Below are positions 1-8,052 of a stretch of DNA of 64,000 bases, piece after piece. Every line of letters starts with the position of its first letter. Position 1 is the first letter of the stretch. The notes beneath the pieces were generated by a model. That model saw only the letters and a list, made by a program, of their open reading frames with translations. It did no database searches and had not been told where the DNA came from. The DNA comes from Mesorhizobium mediterraneum (GTDB lineage: Bacteria > Pseudomonadota > Alphaproteobacteria > Rhizobiales > Rhizobiaceae): positions 62,001 to 126,000 of the forward strand of contig NZ_NPKI01000041.1 in NCBI RefSeq assembly GCF_002284565.1. The letters run 5' to 3'. The position numbers and the translations under genes were made by a program.

Positions 1-104
1 CCGTCGACAAGGAGGTTCGCGATATCGTCGCCGACGCCGCTGAATTTGCCCAGAATGACGCAGAGCCGGATCCGTCCGAGCTCTGGACCGACATCGTACT
101 GTAA
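1..104 (+). CDS. pdhA: Pyruvate dehydrogenase E1 alpha subunit, C-terminal end (partial)
   Basis: An open frame enters from the left edge and stops with TAA at 102-104. The last 33 residues end in SELWTDIVL, which fits the C-terminus of alphaproteobacterial pyruvate dehydrogenase E1 alpha. The identification leans on position: the E1 beta and E2 genes follow directly, 15 bases downstream. E1 alpha binds thiamine diphosphate and forms the decarboxylating heterotetramer with E1 beta. Only the tail is present, so no catalytic residue can be checked. Confidence 0.8.
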   Translation, partial: VDKEVRDIVADAAEFAQNDAEPDPSELWTDIVL

Positions 105-119
105 CGAGAGGGCAAGGAC

Positions 120-1508
120 ATGCCGATCGAAATTCTCATGCCCGCTCTCTCGCCGACCATGGAAGAGGGCAATGTTTCCAAATGGTTGAAGAACGAGGGC
201 GACAAGGTCGTCGCCGGTGACGTCATCGCCGAGATCGAGACCGACAAGGCGACGATGGAAATCGAGGCCGTCGACGAAGGCACGCTTGCCAAGATCGTGG
301 TTCCTGCCGGCACCGAAGGTGTCAAGGTCAACGCGCTGATCGCTGTGCTCGCCATTGATGGCGAAGACATCGACAAGGCCGGCGAAGGCGTCGGCGAAGA
401 AGAACCTGCCAAGGCTGAAACAGCAGCGCCACCACCTGCTGCGGCCAAGAGCGAGGCGGCAGCACCTGTCGCCGCCGCGCCGAGAACCGAAATTGCCGCC
501 GATCCGGACATCCCGGCCGGCACGGAAATGGTCTCGACCACTGTGCGCGAGGCGTTGCGTGACGCGATGGCCGAGGAGATGCGCCGCGATGGCGACGTCT
601 TCGTCATGGGCGAGGAGGTCGCCGAGTACCAGGGCGCGTACAAGATCACGCAAGGGTTGCTGCAGGAATTCGGGCCGCGTCGCGTCGTCGACACGCCGAT
701 CACCGAGCATGGTTTCGCCGGCGTTGGCGTTGGGGCCGCGATGGCTGGCCTGAAACCGATCGTCGAGTTCATGACCTTCAACTTCGCCATGCAGGCGATC
801 GACCAGATCATCAACTCCGCCGCCAAGACGCTCTATATGTCCGGCGGCCAGATGGGCGCGCCCATCGTCTTCCGCGGGCCGAACGGCGCGGCTGCCCGCG
901 TCGCCGCCCAGCATTCGCAGTGCTATGCCGCCTGGTACAGCCACATTCCCGGTCTGAAGGTGGTGATGCCCTACACCGCCGCCGACGCCAAGGGGTTGCT
1001 GAAGGCCGCGATCCGCGACCCGAACCCGATCATCTTCCTCGAAAACGAAATCCTCTATGGCCACTCCTTCGACGTGCCGAAGATGGACGATTTCGTGTTG
1101 CCGATCGGCAAGGCGCGCATCCATAAATCAGGCAAGGACGTCACCATCGTCTCCTTCGGCATTGGCATGACCTATGCGATCAAGGCCGAGGCCGAATTGC
1201 GCGGCATGGGCATCGATGCCGAGATCATCGACCTCAGGACCATCCGTCCGCTAGATTTCGACACCATTATCGCTTCGGTCAAGAAGACCAACCGTCTGGT
1301 GGTGGTGGAGGAAGGATTTCCGCAGAACTCGGTCGGCGACCACATCGCCAACCAGGTGTCGCAGCGCGCCTTCGATTTCCTCGACGCGCCTGTCATCACC
1401 ATTGCCGGCAAGGACGTGCCAATGCCTTATGCGGCCAACCTCGAAAAGCTGGCGCTGCCCAATGTCGGCGAGGTCGTCGAGGCGGTCAAAGCCGTCACAT
1501 ATCGCTGA
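120..1508 (+). CDS. pdhB: Pyruvate dehydrogenase E1 beta subunit with N-terminal lipoyl domain
   Basis: The 462-residue protein has a biotinyl/lipoyl domain at residues 1-78, with the lipoyl-lysine motif ETDKATME (Lys43). An Ala/Pro-rich linker follows to about residue 130, then a full transketolase-type E1 beta domain containing the TPITEHGFAG region. With E1 alpha it decarboxylates pyruvate and transfers the acetyl group to lipoamide. Most bacterial E1 beta subunits lack a lipoyl domain; its presence is known from rhizobia and some other alphaproteobacteria. The ATG follows a GAGAGGG ribosome site. The gene lies 15 bases after pdhA and 18 before pdhC, so one operon is likely. Its first 60 residues closely resemble those of PdhC, which suggests domain duplication. 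Confidence 0.95.
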   Translation: MPIEILMPALSPTMEEGNVSKWLKNEGDKVVAGDVIAEIETDKATMEIEAVDEGTLAKIVVPAGTEGVKVNALIAVLAIDGEDIDKAGEGVGEEEPAKAETAAPPPAAAKSEAAAPVAAAPRTEIAADPDIPAGTEMVSTTVREALRDAMAEEMRRDGDVFVMGEEVAEYQGAYKITQGLLQEFGPRRVVDTPITEHGFAGVGVGAAMAGLKPIVEFMTFNFAMQAIDQIINSAAKTLYMSGGQMGAPIVFRGPNGAAARVAAQHSQCYAAWYSHIPGLKVVMPYTAADAKGLLKAAIRDPNPIIFLENEILYGHSFDVPKMDDFVLPIGKARIHKSGKDVTIVSFGIGMTYAIKAEAELRGMGIDAEIIDLRTIRPLDFDTIIASVKKTNRLVVVEEGFPQNSVGDHIANQVSQRAFDFLDAPVITIAGKDVPMPYAANLEKLALPNVGEVVEAVKAVTYR

Positions 1509-1526
1509 GCAGGGCGGGAGGACAAA

Positions 1527-2900
1527 ATGCCGATCAACATCACCATGCCGGCCCTCTCGCCCACGATGGAAGAGGGCAATCTGTCCAAATGGCTCGTCAA
1601 GGAGGGCGACAAGGTTTCGCCGGGCGACGTGATCGCCGAGATCGAGACCGACAAGGCGACGATGGAAGTCGAGGCCGTCGATGAAGGCACGGTCGCCAAG
1701 CTGGTCGTTCCGGCCGGCACCGAAGGCGTCAAGGTCAACGCGCTGATCGCCGTGCTCGCCGCCGAAGGCGAGGATGCGGCGGCCGCCGCGAAGAGCGGTG
1801 ATGGCGCTGCGCCGACAAAGGCCGAGGCTCCGAAAGCGGATGCCCCTAAAGCTGAAACACCAAAGCCCGAAGCGCCGAAGCCGGAACCTGCCGCTGCACC
1901 TGCGCCCAAGGCGGAAGCGGCTCCGGTCGCCAATGGCCATGCAAGCGGTGAGCGCACCTTCGCCTCGCCACTGGCCCGTCGCATCGCCCGGGAAGCCGGC
2001 GTCGACGTCTCAGCGGTGACCGGTTCCGGCCCGCATGGCCGCGTGGTCAAGGCCGATGTCGATGCAGCTATTTCCAGCGGCAGCACCAAGGCGCCCGCTG
2101 CAAAAGCGGCGCCCACCGGCGCTCCGGCTCCAGTTGCCGCAGCCAAGCCAATGTCGGACGACCAGGTGCTGAAACTGTTCGCCGAAGGCTCTTACGAGCT
2201 TGTCCCGCACGACACCATGCGCAAGACCATCGCGCGCCGGCTGGTCGAGGCCACGACCACCATCCCGCATTTCTACCTGACGCTCGACTGCGAGCTTGAC
2301 GCGCTTCTGGCGCTGCGCACGCAGATCAATGCGGCCGCCCCGGTGAGGAAGACCGACAAGGGGGAGGCGCCGGCCTACAAGCTGTCGGTCAACGACATGG
2401 TCATCAAAGCGATGGCGATGGCGCTGATGGCGGTGCCGGATGCCAATGCCTCATGGACCGAGAGCGCCATGGTCAAGCACAAGCATGCCGACGTCGGTGT
2501 CGCGGTCTCGATCCCCGGCGGCCTGATCACGCCGATCATCCGGCGTGCCGACGAAAAGACCCTGTCGGTCATTTCCAATGAGATGAAGGACCTTGCCAGC
2601 CGTGCCCGCAGCCGCAAGCTGAAGCCGGAAGAATATCAGGGCGGCACCACGGCAGTGTCTAATCTCGGCATGTTCGGCATCAAGGACTTTGCCGCTGTCA
2701 TCAACCCGCCGCATGCGACGATCCTGGCGGTCGGCGCCGGCGAGGAGCGCGCGGTGGTCAGGAGCGGCGAGATCAAGATCGCCACCATCATGTCGGTGAC
2801 GCTGTCGACAGATCACCGCGCCGTCGACGGTGCGCTCGGCGCCGAACTGCTCGTCGCCTTCAAGCGCATGATCGAAAACCCGATGGGCATGCTGGTCTAG
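1527..2900 (+). CDS. pdhC: Pyruvate dehydrogenase E2, dihydrolipoamide acetyltransferase
   Basis: The 457-residue protein shows the standard E2 layout. It has one lipoyl domain at residues 1-78 (ETDKATME, Lys43), an Ala/Pro/Lys linker, a peripheral subunit-binding domain near residues 145-180 (SPLARRIARE, GSGPHGRVVKADV), a second linker, and the C-terminal acetyltransferase core. The catalytic motif DHRAVDG lies close to the C-terminus. It moves the acetyl group from lipoamide to CoA and forms the core of the complex. The gene sits between pdhB and downstream genes in the same direction, preceded by a GGGAGG ribosome site. Confidence 0.96.
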   Translation: MPINITMPALSPTMEEGNLSKWLVKEGDKVSPGDVIAEIETDKATMEVEAVDEGTVAKLVVPAGTEGVKVNALIAVLAAEGEDAAAAAKSGDGAAPTKAEAPKADAPKAETPKPEAPKPEPAAAPAPKAEAAPVANGHASGERTFASPLARRIAREAGVDVSAVTGSGPHGRVVKADVDAAISSGSTKAPAAKAAPTGAPAPVAAAKPMSDDQVLKLFAEGSYELVPHDTMRKTIARRLVEATTTIPHFYLTLDCELDALLALRTQINAAAPVRKTDKGEAPAYKLSVNDMVIKAMAMALMAVPDANASWTESAMVKHKHADVGVAVSIPGGLITPIIRRADEKTLSVISNEMKDLASRARSRKLKPEEYQGGTTAVSNLGMFGIKDFAAVINPPHATILAVGAGEERAVVRSGEIKIATIMSVTLSTDHRAVDGALGAELLVAFKRMIENPMGMLV

Positions 2901-2914
2901 AAAGGAAGAAGGCG

Positions 2915-3340
2915 GTGCGGAAATTCTTCACCAGCCTTTTTGCCTTCATCCTTTCCGGTTTGGCCGGCGGATTGGTGGCGCAGGGGCTCGCCGTCGCCAC
3001 TGATGCCGACGTAGAGTACATCCTTGTGTTCATGATCTCGGCTCTCGTCACCATCCTCGTGACGGTCGCCCTCTTCATCGCGCAGTTTATGTCGAACCCG
3101 CAAAACGCGATAAACCTGACGTCGCTTATCGCGGTTGCGTTTTTTGTGCTCGTCGGGGTTGGCCTGATTACCTGGACTTTTTCCCAGCCACCCGGAAAGA
3201 GCCAGTGGTCGAGCGATCTTCCCATTGTCGCCGGCCTCGTCCTGCCGGGCCTCGCCACGGTGTTGGTCCAGTGGCTGTTCGTGGGCTGGCGGGTAAAGCG
3301 CGCACAAGCAGGATTTGGCAGGAGCGGGGCAAACGCATGA
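2915..3340 (+). CDS. Four-helix hypothetical membrane protein
   Basis: This 141-residue protein starts with GTG behind a good AAAGGAAG ribosome site, 15 bases after the pdhC stop. It has four hydrophobic stretches (about residues 5-30, 37-60, 70-92 and 100-125) and a basic C-terminal tail, so it is probably an inner-membrane protein. I recognise no family. Its stop overlaps the next start as ATGA, which implies translational coupling to the SGNH hydrolase. Its place inside the pyruvate dehydrogenase operon may be incidental. Confidence 0.75.
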   Translation: MRKFFTSLFAFILSGLAGGLVAQGLAVATDADVEYILVFMISALVTILVTVALFIAQFMSNPQNAINLTSLIAVAFFVLVGVGLITWTFSQPPGKSQWSSDLPIVAGLVLPGLATVLVQWLFVGWRVKRAQAGFGRSGANA

Positions 3341-3975
3341 AAACAGTCCTTTGCTACGGCGACTCGCTGACCTGGGGCTATGATGCGGCAAGCCTGGATC
3401 GCCACCCGCTCGAGGACCGCTGGCCGAGCGTGCTGCAGGCGGCGTTGGGAGGCGGTATCGAAGTCATTGCCGAAGGCTTGAACGGCCGCACAACGGCCTT
3501 CGACGATCATCTGGCCGGCGCCGACCGTAACGGCGCTAGAGTGCTGCCGACGATCCTGATGACGCATGCGCCGATCGACCTGATCATCATCATGCTCGGC
3601 GCCAACGACATGAAGCCGTGGATCCACGGCAATCCGGTCGCCGCCAAGCAAGGCATCGAGCGCCTGATCGATATCGTGCGCGGGCACGACTACCCGTTCG
3701 ACTGGCCGGCGCCGCAGATCCTGATCGTCGCGCCGCCCGCGGTCAGCCGTACGGAAAACGCCGAATTCAAGGAAATGTTCGCCGGCGGCGATGAAGCCTC
3801 GAAGCGGCTGGCACCACAATATTCCGCCCTTGCCGACGAGGCCGGCTGCGGCTTCTTCGATGCCGGAACGGTGGCGACGACTACGCCGCTCGACGGCGTG
3901 CATCTCGATGCCGAAAACACGCGAAACATCGGCAAGGCGCTGGCACCGCTGGTGCGCGTGATGTTAGCGACATGA
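3337..3975 (+). CDS. SGNH/GDSL-type hydrolase (esterase)
   Basis: The ATG at 3337 overlaps the preceding stop (ATGA) and gives a 212-residue protein starting MKTVLCYGDSLTWGYD. That places the nucleophile motif GDSL at residues 8-11 (Ser10), where block I of the family normally lies. Block III (GANDMKPW) and the C-terminal Asp-x-x-His of the triad (DGVHLD) are also visible. An open frame continues further upstream, but those residues lack family character. SGNH hydrolases cleave esters of many kinds; the substrate here is unknown. There is no signal peptide, so a cytoplasmic enzyme is inferred. It lies between pdhC and lpdA. Confidence 0.88.
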   Translation: MKTVLCYGDSLTWGYDAASLDRHPLEDRWPSVLQAALGGGIEVIAEGLNGRTTAFDDHLAGADRNGARVLPTILMTHAPIDLIIIMLGANDMKPWIHGNPVAAKQGIERLIDIVRGHDYPFDWPAPQILIVAPPAVSRTENAEFKEMFAGGDEASKRLAPQYSALADEAGCGFFDAGTVATTTPLDGVHLDAENTRNIGKALAPLVRVMLAT

Positions 3976-4187
3976 TAGTCAATGCATTTCTGATCATTGG
4001 CATTTGGTTGGCTGTGCATTGGCAGGGCCGCCGAAGTCGGCTTCTCGCAGGTTACGCATTTCTGGGGCTCTGGGTTTCCGACGCCCTTTTGATACTGATG
4101 CATGAGCCAGCTTTCGCGCCTTTAATACTGAGGTACGAGCCAATTTCGATACCGAAGCCTTCTTTCGGCGAAGCCTCGCTTCAATAA
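3972..4187 (+). CDS. Possible small membrane protein, 71 residues
   Basis: A 71-codon frame starts with ATG at 3972, overlapping the hydrolase stop as ATGA, and ends 10 bases before lpdA. Residues 5-45 are hydrophobic with aromatic residues and could form one or two membrane helices. The second half carries an imperfect 11-residue repeat. I recognise no family. Coupling to the gene upstream argues for translation, but the short length and internal repeat leave open that it is spurious. Confidence 0.35.
   Translation: MIVNAFLIIGIWLAVHWQGRRSRLLAGYAFLGLWVSDALLILMHEPAFAPLILRYEPISIPKPSFGEASLQ
4092..4142 (+). repeat. Imperfect 33-base tandem repeat
   Basis: ATACTGATGCATGAGCCA at 4092-4109 recurs as ATACTGAGGTACGAGCCA at 4125-4142, exactly 33 bases later with three mismatches. 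In the small frame above, this gives two 11-residue units beginning IL-x-x-EP. A period that is a multiple of three keeps the frame open. Confidence 0.6.
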
Positions 4188-4197
4188 GGACCACAAA

Positions 4198-5643
4198 ATG
4201 GCTGAGAATTACGACGTCATCATCATCGGCTCCGGCCCCGGCGGCTACGTCACGGCGGTGCGTTCCGCCCAGCTCGGCTTCAAGACGGCGATCGTCGAGC
4301 GCGAGCATCTCGGCGGCATCTGCCTCAACTGGGGCTGCATCCCGACCAAGGCGCTGCTGCGTTCGGCCGAGATCATGCACTATTCGGATCATCTGAAAGA
4401 TTATGGGTTGAAGATCGACGGCAAGGTCAGCGTCGACACCGCTGCCGTCGTCGACCGCTCGCGGAAGGTCTCGCTGCGGCTGAACGGTGGCGTCGCCTTC
4501 CTGATGAAGAAGAACAAGATCGACGTCATCTGGGGCGAAGCCAAGCTCTCCAAGCCCGGTGAGGTTGTTGTTTCGAAATCCTCCAAGAAGCCGATGGAGC
4601 CGCAGCCGCCGGCGCCCAAGGGCGTCAAGGGCGAGGGCACCTACACCGCCAAGCACATCATCCTGGCCACCGGCGCCAGGCCGCGCGCGCTGCCCGGCAT
4701 CGAGCCTGACGGCAAACTGATCTGGACCTATTTCGAGGCGATGGTGCCGAAAGAGATGCCGAAATCGCTGCTGGTGATGGGTTCGGGCGCCATCGGCATC
4801 GAGTTCGCCTCGTTCTACCGCACCATGGGAGCTGAGGTGACGGTGGTCGAGCTGTTGCCGGCGGTGATGCCGGTCGAGGACGCAGAGGTCTCGAAATTCG
4901 CGCAGAAGCAGTTCGAGAAGCAAGGCATGAAGATCATTCTCGAAGCCAAGGTGACCAAGGTCGAGAAGGGCGCGAACTCGGTTACCGCGCATGTCGAGAT
5001 GAAGGACGGCAAGGTCGAGAAGATCACCGCGGATCGGATGATCTCGGCCGTCGGCGTGCAGGGCAACATCGAGAATCTCGGCCTCGAAGCGCTCGGTGTG
5101 AAGACCGACCGCGGCTGCGTTGTCGTCGACGGCTACGGCAACACCAATGTGTCCGGCATCTATGCGATCGGCGATGTCGCCGGCCCCCCGATGCTCGCCC
5201 ACAAGGCCGAACATGAAGGCGTGGTCTGCGTGGAAAAGATCGCCAATTTTCCAGGCGTGCACGCCACTGACAAGCTGAAGATTCCGGGCTGCACCTATTG
5301 CAACCCGCAGGTTGCCTCGGTCGGGTTGACCGAAGCGAAAGCGAAGGCCGAGGGCAAGGATATCCGTGTCGGCCGCTTTCAGTTCGCCGCCAACGGCAAG
5401 GCCATTGCGCTCGGCGAGGATCAGGGCTTCGTCAAGACCATCTTCGACAAGAAGACCGGGCAGTTGCTCGGTGCGCATATGGTCGGCGCAGAAGTGACCG
5501 AGCTGATCCAGGGTTTTGTCGTGGCGATGAACCTGGAAACCACGGAGGAAGAACTGATGCACACGATCTTCCCGCATCCGACCCTGTCGGAGATGATGAA
5601 GGAAAGCGTCCTCGACGCCTATGGCCGTGCGCTGAACGCATGA
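4198..5643 (+). CDS. lpdA: Dihydrolipoamide dehydrogenase (E3)
   Basis: The 481-residue flavoprotein has the FAD-binding GSGPGGY motif at residues 11-17, the redox-active disulfide in GGICLNWGCIPTK (Cys42 and Cys47), an NAD-binding GSGAIGIEF motif, a second FAD contact at YAIGDVAG and the catalytic FPHPTLSE near the C-terminus. It reoxidises dihydrolipoamide with NAD+. Compared with the E. coli enzyme there is a Lys/Pro-rich insertion around residues 122-146. Its position after pdhABC points to the pyruvate complex, though E3 is often shared with other 2-oxoacid complexes. A GGACC motif lies just before the ATG. Confidence 0.96.
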   Translation: MAENYDVIIIGSGPGGYVTAVRSAQLGFKTAIVEREHLGGICLNWGCIPTKALLRSAEIMHYSDHLKDYGLKIDGKVSVDTAAVVDRSRKVSLRLNGGVAFLMKKNKIDVIWGEAKLSKPGEVVVSKSSKKPMEPQPPAPKGVKGEGTYTAKHIILATGARPRALPGIEPDGKLIWTYFEAMVPKEMPKSLLVMGSGAIGIEFASFYRTMGAEVTVVELLPAVMPVEDAEVSKFAQKQFEKQGMKIILEAKVTKVEKGANSVTAHVEMKDGKVEKITADRMISAVGVQGNIENLGLEALGVKTDRGCVVVDGYGNTNVSGIYAIGDVAGPPMLAHKAEHEGVVCVEKIANFPGVHATDKLKIPGCTYCNPQVASVGLTEAKAKAEGKDIRVGRFQFAANGKAIALGEDQGFVKTIFDKKTGQLLGAHMVGAEVTELIQGFVVAMNLETTEEELMHTIFPHPTLSEMMKESVLDAYGRALNA

Positions 5644-5680
5644 TAAATTGGCCGCTTGAGACTCAACACGCGAGAGCCAA

Positions 5681-5706
5681 GGAACTCGACGGCAAGGTAA
5701 TTCGTT
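5681..5706 (+). promoter_or_regulatory. EcfG-type (general stress response) promoter
   Basis: GGAAC at 5681-5685, a 17-base spacer and CGTT at 5703-5706 match exactly the known alphaproteobacterial EcfG promoter consensus GGAAC-N16/17-CGTT. The site lies 33 bases before the start of a GlsB/YeaQ-family gene, a family often linked to stress. Position and sequence both support function; no expression data are available here. Confidence 0.75.
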
Positions 5707-5739
5707 TCCGGATGCATTCATCACCAGAGGAGAGGGCAT

Positions 5740-5997
5740 ATGGACGTGAACGGCGTGGGCTGGGTAGCAGCCATCATCATCGGCGGTTTGGCAGGCTGGC
5801 TTGCCGAGATGTTCATGAAGAGCAACACCGGCATCTTGATGAACATCATTCTTGGAATCGTCGGCGCGATCGTGCTGAATGCCATCCTGCAGGCGCTCAA
5901 CATCGGCGCCTTCGGCGCCGGCTGGATCGCCTATCTGATCACCGGTTTCATTGGCGCCTGCCTGCTGATCTGGGTAGGACGCATGGTGCGCCGTTAG
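5740..5997 (+). CDS. GlsB/YeaQ/YmgE-family stress membrane protein
   Basis: The 85-residue protein is almost wholly hydrophobic, with three predicted helices (about residues 7-27, 31-52 and 57-80). The glycine-rich pattern GGLAGWLAEMFM and GIVGAIVLNAIL is characteristic of the transglycosylase-associated family (PF04226). These are small inner-membrane proteins of unclear function, often induced by acid, osmotic or envelope stress. A GAGGAGAGGG ribosome site precedes the ATG. An exact EcfG-type promoter lies upstream and a strong terminator downstream, so it is probably a single-gene stress-regulated unit inserted between lpdA and lipA. Confidence 0.88.
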   Translation: MDVNGVGWVAAIIIGGLAGWLAEMFMKSNTGILMNIILGIVGAIVLNAILQALNIGAFGAGWIAYLITGFIGACLLIWVGRMVRR

Positions 5998-6023
5998 TTG
6001 CTGAACTCTTGTCATGCGAAAAC

Positions 6024-6060
6024 GGCTGTGGCGGCATGCGCCGCCGCGGCCTTTTTCTTT
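6024..6060 (+). terminator. Rho-independent terminator
   Basis: A 12-base-pair stem (6024-6035 with 6040-6051, including two G-T wobbles) closes a four-base ATGC loop and is followed by TTTTTCTTT. It lies 27 bases after the stop of the GlsB/YeaQ gene and should end transcription of that gene and any read-through from lpdA. Confidence 0.85.
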
Positions 6061-6130
6061 GCAGCGAAAAGTCCTAGATGACGTCTAGAAGCGAACGCCG
6101 GAAGGCGATCGCCAACGAACCGGATTTCAG

Positions 6131-7096
6131 ATGGTCACCGTCCTCGACACGATCGCCAATGCGCCGCGCCTGCGGCATCCTGAAAAGGCGCACAAGCCCG
6201 ACCAGGATGTGCTGCGCAAGCCCGACTGGATCCGCGTCAAGGCGCCGATGTCGAAAGGCTATGCCGAGACGCGCGAGATCGTGAAGTCGCACAAGCTGGT
6301 GACGGTGTGCGAGGAGGCCGGTTGCCCCAATATCGGCGAGTGCTGGGAAAAGAAGCACGCCACCTTCATGATCATGGGCGAGATCTGCACGCGCGCCTGC
6401 GCCTTCTGCAACGTGGCTACCGGTATACCGACCGCGCTCGATCCCGATGAGCCGGCCCGCGTCGCACACGCCGTCAAGCAAATGGGCCTGACCCATGTCG
6501 TCATCACCTCCGTCGACCGCGACGATCTCGCCGATGGCGGAGCTCAGCACTTTGCTGAGGTCATCCGCGCCATCAGGGCGGCAACGCCTCTGACGACGAT
6601 CGAAATCCTGACGCCCGACTTCCTGCGCAAGGAAGGCGCGCTGGAGGTCGTGGTGGCGGCGAAGCCCGACGTTTTCAACCACAATCTGGAGACCGTGCCG
6701 TCGAACTATCTGACGGTCCGGCCGGGCGCCCGCTATTTCCATTCGATCAGGCTGTTGCAGCGGGTCAAGGAGCTCGATCCGTCGATCTTCACCAAATCCG
6801 GCATCATGGTTGGCCTTGGCGAGGAGCGGAACGAGATCCTGCAGCTGATGGACGATCTGCGTTCGGCCAATGTCGACTTCATGACCATCGGCCAGTACCT
6901 GCAGCCGTCGAAGAAGCACCATCCGGTTATCCGCTTCGTCACGCCGGAGGAATTCAAGTCCTTCGAGACCATCGGCAAGACCAAGGGCTTCCTGCTGGTG
7001 GCGTCGAGCCCGCTGACTCGCTCGTCGCATCATGCCGGCGACGATTTCGCTAGGCTGCGCGCGGCGCGCGAAGCGTTTCTCAGAAAGTCCGCCTAA
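6131..7096 (+). CDS. lipA: Lipoyl synthase
   Basis: The 321-residue radical SAM enzyme shows both iron-sulfur cluster motifs. The auxiliary-cluster cysteines lie in CEEAGCPNIGEC, the radical SAM motif is CTRACAFC, and the conserved serine lies in the C-terminal RSSHHAGD. It inserts two sulfur atoms into octanoyl groups to make lipoyl groups, which the E1 beta and E2 proteins encoded upstream require. Keeping lipA beside the pyruvate dehydrogenase genes therefore makes functional sense. The terminator at 6024-6060 suggests a promoter of its own. Confidence 0.96.
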   Translation: MVTVLDTIANAPRLRHPEKAHKPDQDVLRKPDWIRVKAPMSKGYAETREIVKSHKLVTVCEEAGCPNIGECWEKKHATFMIMGEICTRACAFCNVATGIPTALDPDEPARVAHAVKQMGLTHVVITSVDRDDLADGGAQHFAEVIRAIRAATPLTTIEILTPDFLRKEGALEVVVAAKPDVFNHNLETVPSNYLTVRPGARYFHSIRLLQRVKELDPSIFTKSGIMVGLGEERNEILQLMDDLRSANVDFMTIGQYLQPSKKHHPVIRFVTPEEFKSFETIGKTKGFLLVASSPLTRSSHHAGDDFARLRAAREAFLRKSA

Positions 7097-7108
7097 CACA
7101 CTGGTTTC

Positions 7109-7567
7109 ATGCCGCAATTCGAAGCCCATCGTCGCGTTTCCCATACGCCGGAGCAGATGTTTGCTCTGGTTGCCGATGTCGAATCCTATCCACAATTCCT
7201 GCCGCTTTGCGAGGCGCTGACGATTCGCTCGCGCAAGGAACGCAACGGACGCACACTGCTCATCGCCGACATGAGCATCGGCTACAAGGCGATCCGCGAG
7301 ACTTTCACGACGCAGGTGCTGCTAAAGCCTGACGAGAACGCCATCGACGTCAAATACATCGACGGTCCATTCAAATATCTGAGCAATGTCTGGCGCTTCG
7401 AGCCGGCCGACGGCGGCTGCAACGTCTGCTTCTTCATCGACTACGAATTCAAGAGCCGTATTCTGGGTGCGGTAATGGGAGCGATGTTCGATCGCGCCTT
7501 CCGCATGTTCTCCGAGGCGTTCGAGAAGCGCGCCGACGTCATCTATGGGCCAGCGCCAGCAGCCTGA
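7109..7567 (+). CDS. COQ10/RatA-like START-domain protein
   Basis: The 152-residue protein belongs to the polyketide cyclase/COQ10 type of START-like fold. Visible features are the N-terminal PQFEAHRRVSHTPEQMFALV and the SYPQFLPLCEA segment typical of the family. Relatives bind ubiquinone and support respiratory electron transfer; E. coli RatA is a homologue once proposed as a toxin. It starts 12 bases after lipA, so co-transcription is likely. Its last 25 bases overlap the convergent cinA gene. Confidence 0.85.
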   Translation: MPQFEAHRRVSHTPEQMFALVADVESYPQFLPLCEALTIRSRKERNGRTLLIADMSIGYKAIRETFTTQVLLKPDENAIDVKYIDGPFKYLSNVWRFEPADGGCNVCFFIDYEFKSRILGAVMGAMFDRAFRMFSEAFEKRADVIYGPAPAA

Positions 7568-8052
7568 TCCGCAGCGAGTGCGCGCAAGCCCAGCTCAAGC
7601 GCATGCCTGACCGTCTGTTGGCGGATGAAATTGCGGCCTTTGTCGGCGAACAACTGACATTCGCTGACGACCGGCCGGCCAGTCAAGGCGACACCGAACC
7701 AGACCAGGCCTACGGGCTTTTCCGTCGAACCGCCGCCTGGACCGGCAATGCCGGTGACGGCAAGGGTTAGCCCGGCGCGCGAACGGGTCAGGGCGCCCTG
7801 CGCCATCTCGATCGCCGTTTCCCGCGAGACCGCGCCGTGCGCCTCAAGCGTGGCGGCGGAAACGCCGAGCATCTCCGTCTTGGCCTCGTTGGAATAGGTG
7901 ATGAAACCCCGGTCGACCACCGTGGAAGAGCCGGCGATGTCGGTCAGAGCGGCGATGATCATGCCGCCGGTGCAGCTCTCGGCCGTCGCCAGCATGATGT
8001 CGCGCTGCTGGCAGGCTTGAAGCAGGGCATCTGCGAGGTCGTTGTTGCTCAT
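7543..8052 (-). CDS. CinA C-terminal domain protein (nicotinamide-nucleotide amidase family)
   Basis: The start at 8052 gives 169 residues beginning MSNNDLADALLQAC and overlaps the ispDF stop as ATGA. The frame stays open further upstream, but that part is the ispDF gene in another frame. Family motifs are AESCTGGMIIAALTDIAGSS, the FITYSNEAK segment and TGIAGPGGGSTEKPVGLVW. The stand-alone domain is known to deamidate nicotinamide mononucleotide in NAD recycling. No N-terminal MoeA-like CinA domain is present, which is the usual arrangement in rhizobia. Confidence 0.92.
   Translation of the reverse strand: MSNNDLADALLQACQQRDIMLATAESCTGGMIIAALTDIAGSSTVVDRGFITYSNEAKTEMLGVSAATLEAHGAVSRETAIEMAQGALTRSRAGLTLAVTGIAGPGGGSTEKPVGLVWFGVALTGRPVVSECQLFADKGRNFIRQQTVRHALELGLRALAADQAAGAGP

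Noticed and set aside
3994..6015. 673-codon open frame on the minus strand
   Set aside because: It lies opposite lpdA, whose motifs are complete, and its translation is His/Asp/Arg-rich without family character. It is a shadow of the high-GC plus-strand gene.
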